A stretch of DNA of 36,060 nucleotides from Hofstenia miamia (taxonomy: Eukaryota; Xenacoelomorpha; Acoela; Hofsteniidae). Under the pieces are notes generated by a model. The model was not told where the DNA came from, did no database searches, and saw only the letters and a list, made by a program, of their open reading frames with translations. The stretch lies in contig CABFPE010000562.1 in NCBI GenBank assembly GCA_900660155.1, positions 1-36,060 on the forward strand, read 5' to 3'. A program made the translations under genes and the position numbers. Shown here piece by piece: positions 1 to 11,289 of this stretch; position 1 is the stretch's first letter; each line of letters starts with the position of its first letter.

Positions 1-3
1 ATA

Positions 4-23
4 ATATATATATATATATATAT
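4..23. repeat. (TA)n microsatellite
   Basis: Lies about 150 nt downstream of the exon 1 donor of the unit 1 receptor. Confidence 0.9.
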
Positions 24-169
24 CATCTTAATGAAAAGGAACTATTCTTGTTCTGAAGTGAATTGATCTCTAAGTGAAGCATATATTTGCCAAAACTTAG
101 CAATTCCTAAATTTGATTTAAATTTAGTATAACTTGATAATTAAACAATATTAATTATTAAATATCTAC

Positions 170-416
170 CAAATTGCTGCAACCCTCCAATGATGATTCC
201 AAGACTTGCACATGTCAGTCCATCCCAAATGGATAGAATTTGCATCAATGCAACAAATGAGGTTTTTTGCTTAATGGATTGGCAAGTGAAGCATATTAAC
301 AAATTGAAAATGAGGCCTACAACACCAAACACCCCGCTAAATATGTCAATATATTCAGAAATTATTGTGTTCCTTTGCTCTGCGAAGCTTGTGTCACTTT
401 CATTATATGTTGACAT
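170..416 (-). CDS. GPCR paralogue, exon 1 only (gene runs off the left edge)
   Basis: This 247-nt exon has the same start, length, phase and donor (TTTG|GTAGAT, exon end at 170) as exon 1 of the complete receptor at 22432-25667. It encodes the N-terminus with N5-E-S, TM1 with the conserved Asn and TM2 with Asp65 in LSIWDG. By hand count 12 of 247 nucleotides and 9 of 83 residues differ from the other copy. It is open throughout with no sign of decay. The second exon, with TM3 to TM7, should lie to the left of this window on the minus strand. Whether that gene is intact cannot be judged here. Conserved sequence upstream (417-540) suggests it keeps the same promoter as its paralogue. Confidence 0.75.
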
Positions 417-540
417 TAGTATAGAAATGCGAACAAAGGGACATTATATTTAATAGTGAGTCTTTTGATTGGACAACTGTTTCACTCAATTACAAGTTTT
501 TCTTTTAGCTTCAAAATCATGACTCTCATTTGCTGTTTTG
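417..540 (-). promoter_or_regulatory. Putative GPCR promoter, unit 1
   Basis: Counterpart of 25668-25800. A minus-strand CCAAT box has its core at 472-467, about 50 nt before the ATG, and a TATA-like TTAAATATAATG lies between them. The decayed copy at 959-1020 has lost the exact CCAAT core (GATCGG on the plus strand at 1011-1016). Confidence 0.35.
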
Positions 541-559
541 CAAATTGACTATATAATAA

Positions 560-573
560 ATATATATATATAT
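560..573. repeat. (TA)n microsatellite
   Basis: Equivalent position beside the decayed exon. Confidence 0.8.
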
Positions 574-714
574 CTTAATGAAAAGGTACTATCTTGTGAT
601 ATTAAGTGAATTAATCTTTAAGTGATAAATAATTAAAACGTAGCAATTCCTAAATTTGTTTAAATTTAGAATAATTGATAATTAAACAATGATAATTATC
701 GGTAAATTATCTAC

Positions 715-958
715 CAAAATTCCGCAACCCTCCAATGATGATCCAAGACTTGCTACTTGTCGTTCATAACAAATGATAGATTTGCATCAATGCAACAAAT
801 GAGGTTTTTTGCAGAAAAGATTCGTCAAATGAACATATTAAAAGTTGAAAATGATCCTACAACACCAACCACACCGCTAGAATTATCCATAACAATCATA
901 AATTATTGTCTTCTTTTTTTCTGCGACAAGCTTGTGTACTTTCATTATATGTTGTCAT
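715..958 (-). pseudogene. Decayed copy of GPCR exon 1
   Basis: The stretch matches the exon at 170-416 at the nucleotide level, including the ATG end (ATGACAACATATAATGAAAG), the TM2 centre and the donor-like GTAGAT at its 3' end. Small insertions and deletions shift the frame early, so the TM1 and TM2 peptide is lost. Flanking sequence on both sides (about 546-1040) also matches 1-545. The copy therefore arose by a tandem duplication of about 0.5 kb that carried only the first exon and its upstream region. No second exon lies nearby in the right place, so this is a non-functional relic. Confidence 0.8.
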
Positions 959-1039
959 TAGTATAGAAATGTCGAACAGAAGGGACAATATATATAATAA
1001 TGAGTCTTTCGATCGGACAACTATTAAATATTGTTCGTA

Positions 1040-3290
1040 GTTTAATATTTTCTATTAACTTGGTTACAATAAGAAACATTGTTGTTATGCAGCAACGTTT
1101 CCCTACAACGTTGATTTTCTGATAAAGGCTTTGCAGATACGTTGCAGGAATTTTGATTTTCCAACATCATTTATAATTTTTTGATGATAATATGCTCGCC
1201 CGTTGTAATATTATATAGCATTTTTCTTAAATAATAATTAATTATAGCAATGAAAAAACTAGTACACAAACTATAGTATATAATAGAACACTTAAGATTC
1301 TGGAGGCCCACATCTTTGGTCGTTTAATCATTGATACAGCAGGCAAATAAAAGCACACGCAAGACAATATGAGTAGTCATGAATATCAATTATTAACACA
1401 ATACTGCTAGAATTGGTAATGCATTACATTACAAGATATGTAATTATTAAATTAGCTTCAAATTGACCTCATTTGCTCTTTTGCAAAGTTGACTATAGAT
1501 AACAATGTATAATATTTTTTTATAATTTAGTAACTACGTGATGATTATCTAGGATTATTCATTTTTGATAATTAATGATATCGTGGGATTACTTTAACAA
1601 ATCGATGAGACAGAACAGCTACCTAGGTAAACCAAGTTAACGCTCGGTACATTATCCTATGTAATACACAACTAGAAACTGTGTGATCTTTGATTTGCTA
1701 CTAATCGCATTGATAACAAGTAATCGCATTGCGTTATCTGCACAAATGTTTTATACAGCGCTGTCTCAAATAGACAAGCACTAATCATGCTGACCCCCAC
1801 TAATGCTTAAACAGGACAAGATTTCTTCCTAATGCTTTTCTATTAGACATATTCATTTCGGACACAAGTAAGCGGACTTGCTTGCAGTGTTTTCATTCAT
1901 CACCCTCTGTCTTCCAGAAGTTCCAATCATACAGGCAATCATCAGTGCTATCGTGCCCACAATCATAAATTATACATAGTTTCGTTTTTTTTACTGAATG
2001 TGTGGGAATAAGCAGCGTCGCGGTAATGTCTCAGCGTTCGCCTTCCCACTTGATTGGCTGCATATCGCCCTTTGGGGATAGGGTGTTATTTTATTATCCA
2101 TGTATAATATTTTGTTGATAATTTGCTGGTAACTTGTGATATTATCTAACATTTTTCTTATATGATAATTAATTATATCGATAGACAAAACAGTAGGCAA
2201 ACCATGGTCAAGCTCGGTACATTAACCCTTTTAGAAGTACACAACTAAGGTCGATTGATCATTGATACCGCTGGCGACTCCTAGCACACAGAGTGCTCAT
2301 CTGTGTTTAGTCTAATCAGCAGAATGAAGTCGAAAGTCGAGCTTCTGCCTTGAGAGCATTGACAACAATCATGGAGGTAGCGGACATTGACCGCTTGTTC
2401 TCCTATAAAAAGTTTAGGATGGACACCAACATACAATACTTTTCCACCAGCAAAACACTACGTTATGATCAACCAAGGTTACTCATGGTTGCTAATTAAT
2501 GATCTTGTGCTTTTACCTTCACAAATCTATGACACAGAAAAGCTGCCTCACATATGCACAGTAAACGCTGAACCTTATCCTATGTCATAGACCAGGGGAA
2601 AATGTGTTATCCCCAACAACGCTTTTCTATGAGACGCATTCATCTCAGGCACCAGTAAGGGGTCTTGTTTGCAGTGTTTTATTGGTCGCGGTCTGTTTTT
2701 GAAAAGCACTAATCATGCAGACCCCCCCTAATGTTTAAATTGTACATGGTTTCGTCTTGTTCTACCCTGTGTTGGACTAAGCCTCGGTTTCTGCAGGAGT
2801 AGTAAGATCTGGCGCTCGCCTTTCTACTTCCCTAGATTGCGTGTATGCAGAACTAGGTGCTAAGATGAGGCAGCTTGCTAAGCCTTTTAGGCGTGGGATT
2901 TGAGAAGCAGATTCAGCCGCCATTCGAGTCTCAATTAGAGAGTAACAATATGAGTTTAGCATATACCCAAAGCTAGGCCGATCAGACTATTAACTACCTG
3001 ACCTCGACTCGAATCCAACACAACTTGAAAATGTGCTACCCGAACCACAGATTTTGATTCGCAATACTTAACTGCTTGGATTTCCTTCTTATCAAATGAT
3101 TGACATCAGTCATTTTCTGATAAGGTAAACATGTCCATTCATTGGTATTACTTAAAGTTTTGGAACTTCTCTGAAATCGAATGGTACAAAATTCGTAACT
3201 TCGTGCTCAATCAATTTCGGTTTTGTACGCGACCCAATCTGAAACCGGAAATCGGATTGGGTTAATCAGATACCCGAAGTCATTCCCTAA
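1040..3290. repeat. Block A, unit 1: expanded duplicated intergenic block
   Basis: No gene is supported here. Positions 1487-2100 match 25796-26400, with the part 1830-2095 matching 26150-26400 at roughly 90 percent or more by eye. Positions 2086-2960 are a second, more diverged copy of the same material, and about 1160-1340 is a third fragment. Positions 2935-3290 match 26405-26720. The GGTACATTA and AATCATGC segments recur in order, so block A was amplified inside unit 1. Confidence 0.7.
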
Positions 3291-3333
3291 TCTCAAATAT
3301 ATCAAAAGTTTTTAAATGCTCTCAGATTTGAAC

Positions 3334-5154
3334 TAGGCCCGTAGTCACGGAGGATCAGAGGGGCAACCCCTTCTGGACAACAAAATTAAAAGCAAACTCA
3401 GCATGTAAAAATAAAATTTGTTATTCAGCTGTTGTAACTTTAATTTCAACAAAGTCGTGAAATGAATTTCTGAGATCTTATTTTCAAAAAAATTTCGCGA
3501 GCATCGCCCCTCTTTTAGTAACGCACATGATGACTACTAGATGACTTCCCCGTCTGAAAACCCGGCGAACGCCCGTGCATACAACATAAAATTAAAATTT
3601 TGTACAGTCTTAGCAAAATTATAGCTTAAATTTTAAGGAAAATCGATATCCCATAAACCCCTTCTGAATTAGGGTCGACCCAAGTAGCAAGGCATCAATG
3701 GGCCATTATTGGTCCATTGTTGGTAGCAATATTGACCATTATTGGCATTTGGTCATCGGGCCAATATTGGCCCATCAATAAAAACCAACCATTTATCGAT
3801 AATGGCCATCAATTTACCAACAAAATGAGCCATCAATTCACCATTTAAAGTCAGTATTTACCATTAATACGCAAATTAATATCCATTAACTACCAACAGT
3901 TTACCATCCATAGAACTAATATAGGCGTCAAATTATTAATGAGATCGCAAATCATTTGCAAAAACCGTTTTGAACAGTTGTACTACTGCAATAACTTAGA
4001 AAATACCAAAAACAGCATTTTAGTTACTATATATAGAAATACATGAATTACATTATAAATATACTTGGACATTGCGCAATTCAACGAATAAAACACAAAC
4101 AAAATAAAATATTTACCGATAAAAAGATAAAAAAAAGTGAATGATGACGAATTTTGCTTCACTTCAATATTGAGAATACGAATAACAACTGCAATGCAAG
4201 CACAGCTTTATATGGGTTCCAGCATATTCCACCGGCTGTTAAATAGTATCGGAGATGATGTCTAAATGTATCAATAATATTCACTGAGCTCTGTCCCAGT
4301 TAATAAGTAAAGCAAAAATTAAAGATTAGCAATGTCTTAAGTCGAAGGTATAGAATAGGGTGCACGCGGAACATGCGGATAAAATAAGCATTAATATAGA
4401 GTAAAAAATAGATATAAACCGACAGTTTTGCAAAATTTAGAAAATTCGTAGAAAGTAATATATATTTAAAGACAATTAGCTCAGAAAACTGGGAATTCAT
4501 TCCTAAAAAATTTCAAGATATGAAATAGTATATTTATGCAAATTTATACATTTTCAGTTTAAATAAGTGTTTACTTTATGTTAAATTTGCAAATACATTG
4601 TGGTAAAAATATAAATACATTAATTTCGATTATTCAATGTGATTTATTTGTATTATTATAGCAACTAATATATACGCTTTATTGAGTACATAATTTATTA
4701 TGAATATTTAATTAAATTTTTATGGAAATTTAAATCGGTCTTTTTGAAGTTAAAAATTTTTACACTAAGAACATCAATCATTAAGAACAACAATCAACAG
4801 ATTTGAATGTAAAAACGAGACGTGAGGATTTGTAATTGACGAACCCGTTAATTGAAAAGATTGCCAAATCTATGCTTTAGAATTATGTAAAGAAGAACTA
4901 CAGGCTGTTAGATGCACAACAAGTGAAATGACCCTGCCTTTGATTGTGATTATAGGTTTATGAAGAATCAGTTAATTTACACTACATAAGCAAAGATACA
5001 ATTGCAAGTTAAAATAATCGATTTCTCGTTTTGAATCAATTTGCACATAATGGGTTTTTGCACCATATGTTTCCATTATAAAGGCCCTATGTTGCTTCGA
5101 ATATAAATGTTCAATATACGACCCCCTTAGGTGATAATACTGGCTACGGGCCTG
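3334..5154. mobile_element. Non-autonomous hAT-like DNA transposon
   Basis: The left end reads TAGGCCCGTAG (3334-3344) and the right end CTACGGGCCTG (5144-5154), a terminal inverted repeat matching at 10 of 11 positions. The flanks ATTTGAAC (3326-3333) and TTTTGAAC (5155-5162) are an 8-bp target duplication with one mismatch, the size used by hAT elements. No transposase reading frame is seen in the 1.8 kb between, so it would depend on a partner element. It sits exactly in the gap between blocks A and B of unit 1 and has no counterpart in unit 2. It includes an AT-rich interior and the GGCC/ATTGG repeat patch at 3660-3900. Confidence 0.65.
3680..3900. repeat. Degenerate short-unit repeat rich in GGCCATTATTGG and its inverse
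   Basis: Variants of GGCCATTATTGG, GGCCAATATTGGCC and GGCCATCAAT recur every 15-40 bp in both orientations. It lies inside the hAT-like element. Its function is unknown. Confidence 0.5.
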
Positions 5155-5554
5155 TTTTGAACACAAACATACCGTACCAAGCAAAATGTTACTATTCTAG
5201 GATTTTTATGATAATCAACATTATCGCAACAAAGTGCAACATTGCATCTTGTTTTGTGTTGTGTAGAAAATCACTTGTTGTGTACACAACAAATTTTGTG
5301 TAGGACATATAAATACAGCCTTACAAAATCTAAGCTTTGCATTCATTTTCAAAAAACATCGGATTACTGAATACTTTTTATGTCAAGAATACTAACGAAT
5401 TAGTTACCGCTATTTTCACTGTTAATATAAATGTGATCTTACAATATGCTTTAAAAATTGCAGGTTTAATATTCTTTTAGTGAATTTGTTATGCAATTAG
5501 AATTTTTAGATACATTTGATCATGAACATTTTCAACAATTCCCAACAAAAAAAT

Positions 5555-5573
5555 AATATATATATATATATAT
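5555..5573. repeat. (TA)n microsatellite
   Basis: Pure dinucleotide run in intergenic DNA. Confidence 0.9.
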
Positions 5574-6126
5574 CCTAGTTTTAGCTATTCAATAGCCTTA
5601 AAAAGAATTTATTACATTTTGACTACCTTGGTTTTAGCAGAGATGTAATTGCGCCTAGATAAAACTTGCAAAGTCTCTTTTTTGAAGTGATGTGCTTGGG
5701 CAGGTCTAGATGAAATGTTTGGTTTGATATTAGGTAACATTTATGTTTAATATTAAACTTTTAACTGACCTGGACAATGTAGGTTTCATTCTTTGTCATA
5801 TTCTTTGGCCTTGTGTTGAGAGTGAAAATTCAAATCCACATACATCTCTGAGCTTTAGTAAACATTTGAAATTTTCATTTTGGTAGTTTACGTTTTGCGG
5901 AGAATTATTAGTTCTTTGATCAAATTGAAATAAAAATGAAGTATTGTGGAGTTGATGACGAAGAAAGGACGACCATGTGCATGTACTGAGCCGAAGAAGG
6001 ATTGCAAAAAATATTAACTGTGAAAAAAATGTGAATTTAAATCTACGCAAAAGAGCAAAAAGCAAATTTTCAACAAGAGCTGTTGCGGCAAATATAAAAG
6101 TTTATTGTTAAAATTTCAAAACTTAG

Positions 6127-6133
<7 letters not shown>

Positions 6134-6171
<38 letters not shown>
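6134..6171. repeat. (TA)n microsatellite
   Basis: Pure dinucleotide run just left of block B. Confidence 0.9.
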
Positions 6172-6174
<3 letters not shown>

Positions 6175-6279
6175 TTACTGAATTATTGTATTTGATGGAA
6201 CTAATTATAATAAAAAACCGCGCATCTAAGATTTTAGTAGACTGCAAGTGATACTTAAGTTGATTTGAAAAGCATGAAT

Positions 6280-9200
6280 AATGTTGTTCAATTAAAATCA
6301 TTTTGCTTAATAATAATTGATTTGAATTTTTGAATTTCCCAGTTCTTTGAAAATTTCAATATCAACTTGGTTAAATTCTAGTGATTTCAACAAAGTGCAC
6401 AACGAACATTTCTTTCATTTTTTGAATTACCCACTGTCTTTCTTTTTGGTAGATTTCCACTAAAACTAATATTTTCCCTAATGAAGACAAAATAAATGAG
6501 GGTTTAATTTCCGCGTTATTAGATCTAGTAGCCTCAATTTATTGGTCATCACATTTTTCAAGCTCGTTGCTACTCTTACTAATTACAATCTCCGTAATGC
6601 CAGCTTCAAATCCACTTATCTCTGTAGCAGGTGAAGTCGAACTAGACTGCTAAGATTTAAAGAAAGATCATATATCCATAGCTAGAATGTATCAGAAACA
6701 CAGCATGTACTTCTGCAGTAACTTCTGATATAATGCAAATGTAATGCACTGTCAAGTGTCAAATTTCAACAATCATGTCTAACAGCAGGCAGAAAGTTCT
6801 TCCATCCCCCCTGGGCCACTGTATGAATACCTGCTGAAATATTAAGGGTAAAGCCTGCCCGACACAAACAGAACACACCAGCATATTGACTAACGCTTAT
6901 AATGACCTATTATGACTGAAAATTTTTACATTTATCACTGCACTTTGATTATCAATGCTCCAAGTCTTTTCGTAGTATTTAATAAAAGTAGCTTTGTGCA
7001 ATTATTAATTATTAATAGATACAGAGCAGTGGGGTATCTTGGAACTACAAATAGTAAATTAGTCAATTTGATACAAATATACTTCTAGTAACTGCTCGTT
7101 AATTGTTGTCATTTTCATTTTTAATCATTGCTGATATCGATTATATTGTTGTTCAACTTCATGTGTATATTACGTCTGTGAGATTTGTTCGTGATAAAAA
7201 TTACTCATGAAAATGTCTGCGTTGTACGTCATTTTAAGCCTTGTTAAAAACGAGCAATGGCAAATATAGCAATGTCTAATCAAAATAACAGACAATTTAA
7301 TTAAGTTTACAGTAGCAAAAATAGCATACATGCTGATTTTCTTTGAATGTAGTGAGAAATTGATTTACAGCTTTAAAAAAATTAGGTCCATCCAAAGCAC
7401 TTAAAATATATTTTTGACTTCATAAATATTGTCCAAAAATAATTCAAAATATAAGAATATGTTTTAAAAAGCTTGGATCCTTTCTGAAACTGCAAATTCT
7501 GTATTCAAGTAATAATCACTAGCATACCACTTAATTCATAAATTTTGGTGAGCAGAGCCTTAGTCAATTTAGATGAGTCTATATTTGAATTGCACATTAC
7601 TAAAATTAAATATACAATGTTTGTTGTTTTTCTTTTAAAGTTGCAATGAGCAACTAATATACAGCCTAAAAATGTGTAGAAGATCAAGCAATTGACAGAC
7701 ATAAAGCCATAAAAGATTGACAAATGAGCATGAACAATACATTCTTAGCAGAAACTAAAAGCTGAATTGTTCAATTAAAAATACATTTCTGTGTGAAAAG
7801 TGCAATTGGGCCCTACGATGCTTAGATGAGGAAATGCTTTTAACATTTTGAGTTACAAGTGCATGCTTGAAACATTCTTAGTAAAATGCCAAGACTCACT
7901 AACTTAGGACTTCTTCTGCAAAGCAACTCTTGATCAAATGTCATGCCATTTTTTAATGTAAATGCTGTCATCCTTACATTATATTACAGTAATTTTCATT
8001 GAAATATGCCTAAAGCAGTTTGATTACAAAGTACAGTTGAGTTTGAAAGAAAATATTATCCTGCTCTGTCCGGAATTGCATTTGTTTTATCTCTCCGAAT
8101 TAACTGTCATATTTCAGGAGGTGCAACTTTTCATGATTTTCATCAGTAAGTCAACCAGGAGTATTTATCTTCACCCGTAAGCAAACTGCAAATTATATTC
8201 AACAAGATCCTCTCATTAATTAGCTGATGAACATCAATAAATGAAATATGACAGTGTAGCGCAATCTCGTTACGTTAATATAATATGCTGTGTTCCAATA
8301 TTTCCTTTAGCAACGCTTATCTGTAAAAAACTTTAGCAACATAAAATATTTATCGATGGAAAATCTTATATTAGGTACACTATTTGCAGGAATTGCAAGC
8401 ACGTTCACAGCAAGCTGAGTTTGACAGAGGTCTTTACAAATCAGTCATTCGTAATGCAATCCACAACATGTGAAAATGTTCTATGAATCTATACATTTTT
8501 GTCGCAACGATTTCCAGGTTGTTGTCTAATGGAGTCAATTTCAAAATCAACCCTAATGCATGTATGACACTACAGTACTGCTAAAATTAATGAAGAATGC
8601 AATGTTGATGTGAGGGCTTTAATATTCAATTTCTAATATAGATTTTATCCGAATTTAAATTTATATCAATTTTAACATGGCCTGTCCTACCTTGCCCTGA
8701 TTTATCCTGCCCTGATTATCGGGTCCGACTCATCCATATTGCAAAGACACATTAAAACAAGGAACAAAATACGGCAATGTTAAAAATATGAGCAGAACAA
8801 TTTTGTGCATTTCACACCAAAGATGGATTAGCATAGAAATCCACCCCAGTGATTTAAGTTGAACATAACTTTACATTTTATTGAGAGACGATTCTTAGTT
8901 TTTTATTTCTAAAGAATGTATTCACTAGTTGTTCATGATAGTTGGAAACCTTAGCCATTATGTCACCGAGATTTCCCTCCACCATAAAATATCTTTTAAA
9001 GCGTAAATCGCATGCATTTATCACAATCTGCAAATCTATACAAAGGCAATTTAGAAAAGTATTTCACCAAACAGTTTTCATGAAAACAAACTACGTTAGT
9101 TTGATGAGAGAAACTTTAAAATACTAAAGTATCCTAACCTAAGAAAATGAAGCATTGGGATCTATGGTAGGCCGATTAAATCAAAATTTACTAACTTTAT

Positions 9201-9590
9201 TTCGACTGGGAATCTGACTTCAAAAAAATTTTAAACACTTATAACTCACGAACTATTGAAAATATTTAAAATCTGAAAACACGACAAGATAGAGCGAATT
9301 CTCTACTTTTTTGATTTCGAATATAACATGCATGGACGAGACTTACACAGTTTTCTTCACAAAACAAAACATTTCAATGTAGTTGTTGTCATTAGCTGAC
9401 CACTAGGAATGGAAAGAATGTGAAATTTTTACAAAAAGCTGATTTTTTATTGAATAAGTCTTCTTATTTGCATGTACTTCAGGCACAAGAATACGTTTTA
9501 GCACAAACCTTCATCATTGCATAGATGTGTCTTTAAAAAACAGGCTTGGTTAAAATTGTTCAAAAATGCCTAAAATCGTGTTGCTACACA
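6280..9590. repeat. Block B, unit 1: duplicated intergenic segment
   Basis: It is colinear with about 28270-33680. Shared landmarks include TTAGATCTAGTAGCCTCAAT (6519 and 28516), the region at 7640-9130 matching 31790-33060, and 9150-9590 matching 33230-33680. Unit 1 has about 0.4 kb (7165-7580) where unit 2 carries a 2.6 kb transposase-bearing insert. Short open frames at matching places do not look selected. No gene is supported. Confidence 0.75.
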
Positions 9591-9965
9591 AAAGTGACGC
9601 CGTGAAAATTATTTTTGCCATTAGATCGTGCATTTTTTTAACAAATTTCAACTGTTTATAGATAACTTACAAAATTCATGGCAACTTTACAACTTGGCCA
9701 AAAAAAATTGTTTTTAATTTTATCTCGCGTTTTGGAAGCTATGCACTGCAACTGGAATGCAAAAGTTAGTGACAAGATAATTCACATATTTAGGAGAAAG
9801 TTTGAAAAATTTTAATGATAGATTACAATTAGCTGGAACACTGGGTTGCTCAACGAGACCAAACTCTTTATACAAAGCATCAACATTAATAGTATTGGAA
9901 ACTGAGTACTTTCGTAGAAGCCATAAGCCTGTTAGATATCATTGTTTCTGGAAAACAAAGTTTGG

Positions 9966-9996
<31 letters not shown>

Positions 9997-10047
9997 GTAC
10001 TATTGTGATATTAAAAAACGATTTTACGCGTACTGCTTAACCTTATA
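9590..10047. other. Sequence between block B and the Gypsy element
   Basis: AT-rich with one (TA)n tract at 9966-9993. A 5' LTR for the following element would be expected here, but I cannot recognise one. Confidence 0.4.
9966..9993. repeat. (TA)n microsatellite
   Basis: Lies where the missing 5' LTR of the Gypsy fossil would be. Confidence 0.9.
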
Positions 10048-11142
10048 ACATGATGACAGCATTTGAATCATTAAAACCTCAGCCACTGGAAGTAGATGAC
10101 ATTAATATTTCACACGAATGAACTCGCTGGAAAAGAAATTTTGAATTATTTCTTCAAGAAACCGATCTTGATAAAAAATCAGATAGCATTAGAATCGCGC
10201 TTCTACAGAGAACTATTGGTCAAAATGGTTTGGAAATTTTCGATAATCTCCCCTGGGAAGATTTGCAAGGATAACATAAAGTTCTCAGTTATAATAAAAA
10301 AATATGATTCATATTTTAGTAAAGAAACTAATGAAACTTTTGAAAGATATAAGTTCTTCAATCTAAAAAGAGACGGATTAACGATTGATACATTTGTTAA
10401 TTTATTACGGACACTTTCGTGAAATTGTAACTTTGCAGAACTAACAGACAGCCTAATACATGATCAACTTGTCATCACAATGACAGAAGATGGACTACAA
10501 GAACGTTTGTTAATGGAGCAAACCTTTACCTTAAGCAGAGCAATCACAATCTGTAAATGGTTTGAAGAGTCACATGAGCAAAACAAATCACTGAAGAATA
10601 GTGAAACAACTCAAAACCTGGAGTGCAAAAAAGAAGTGGCGATCGAGGCAATTGGACCTTATCGTAAAGCTTCGCCAACCTTCAAACACTCATTCAACAA
10701 TAAGAACCGCATAATAGATTGTCTGCAATGTGGACGCAGACATCAACGTAGAAATTCTCAAGCATACGAAAAAAGATGTAACAACTGTAATGGTCCAAAT
10801 CACTTCACAACAATGTGCAGAATACATCAACAAAGACAACACAAAATTGGTACTGTCAATGAAGCACACTTGTCTAGTAATGAAGGAAACGATGAAGAAT
10901 ATAGTCGTGATTCGATTACAAAAAGTGAATGCAGGAAAATTGTATCAATTGAAGCCATAGTTTTGATTAACAGGCGAAAAATCAAAATCAAGGTCGACTC
11001 AGTGGCCCAGTGTAATGTTCTTTCTCTTCAAGATTTCAAGTCGTTTGGGCTTACTAATCCACTTATAAAGCCATCCAAAGTTAGATTAAGTGATTATGGA
11101 GGCAACAGGGTACCAGTAAAGGAGTCTGCTCTTTACCCATAA
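10048..11142 (+). pseudogene. Gypsy gag, nucleocapsid and protease region (fossil)
   Basis: The first part matches the alpha-helical Gypsy gag. Around 10720-10815 lie the cysteine/histidine knuckles of the nucleocapsid, the clearest being CNNCNGPNHFTTMC. Near 10980-11030 is the retroviral-type aspartic protease region. It is broken; named from gag style, knuckle spacing and position before the reverse transcriptase. Confidence 0.75.
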
Positions 11143-11289
11143 TCTTGGGCATTAAAAGAAGAAGGTCGAATGCTGATTTCATTATGTGCACAAAGGATGT
11201 TACCCCAATTTTAGGATTGAAAACTTGCTTAGAAAATGACCTCCTGCATATAAATTTTAAGAAAGCCATCTACCAAACCTAATTTCTTT

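Larger units (their letters stand above)
1..1040. repeat. Tandem duplication of about 0.5 kb carrying GPCR exon 1
   Basis: Positions 1-545 and 546-1040 share the same order of parts: a (TA)n tract, a CTTAATGAAAAG block, the exon and the promoter block. The second unit is more decayed. A third relative, including the TA tract, is at about 25140-25800. Confidence 0.7.
5163..6280. other. AT-rich intergenic stretch
   Basis: No gene is supported. It holds two (TA)n tracts and an 18-bp perfect palindrome at 5275-5292. The open frames are short and unlike known proteins. Confidence 0.5.

Noticed and set aside
190-453. Plus-strand frame opposite GPCR exon 1, also at 25441-25677.
   Set aside because: It is the antisense shadow of a clearly coding minus-strand exon.
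5796-6065. 89-residue minus-strand frame with a hydrophobic start.
   Set aside because: No recognisable domain, no counterpart in unit 2 and a length expected by chance in AT-rich DNA.
7962-8180. Open frame matched by a similar one at 32139-32405.
   Set aside because: The whole surrounding block is duplicated. The differences change residues freely and the 3' ends disagree, so there is no sign of selection for coding.
9966-10047. Possible 5' LTR of the Gypsy fossil sharing a TA tract with the 3' side.
   Set aside because: Beyond the TA run I see no convincing similarity to 15164-15246, and TA runs are everywhere in this window.
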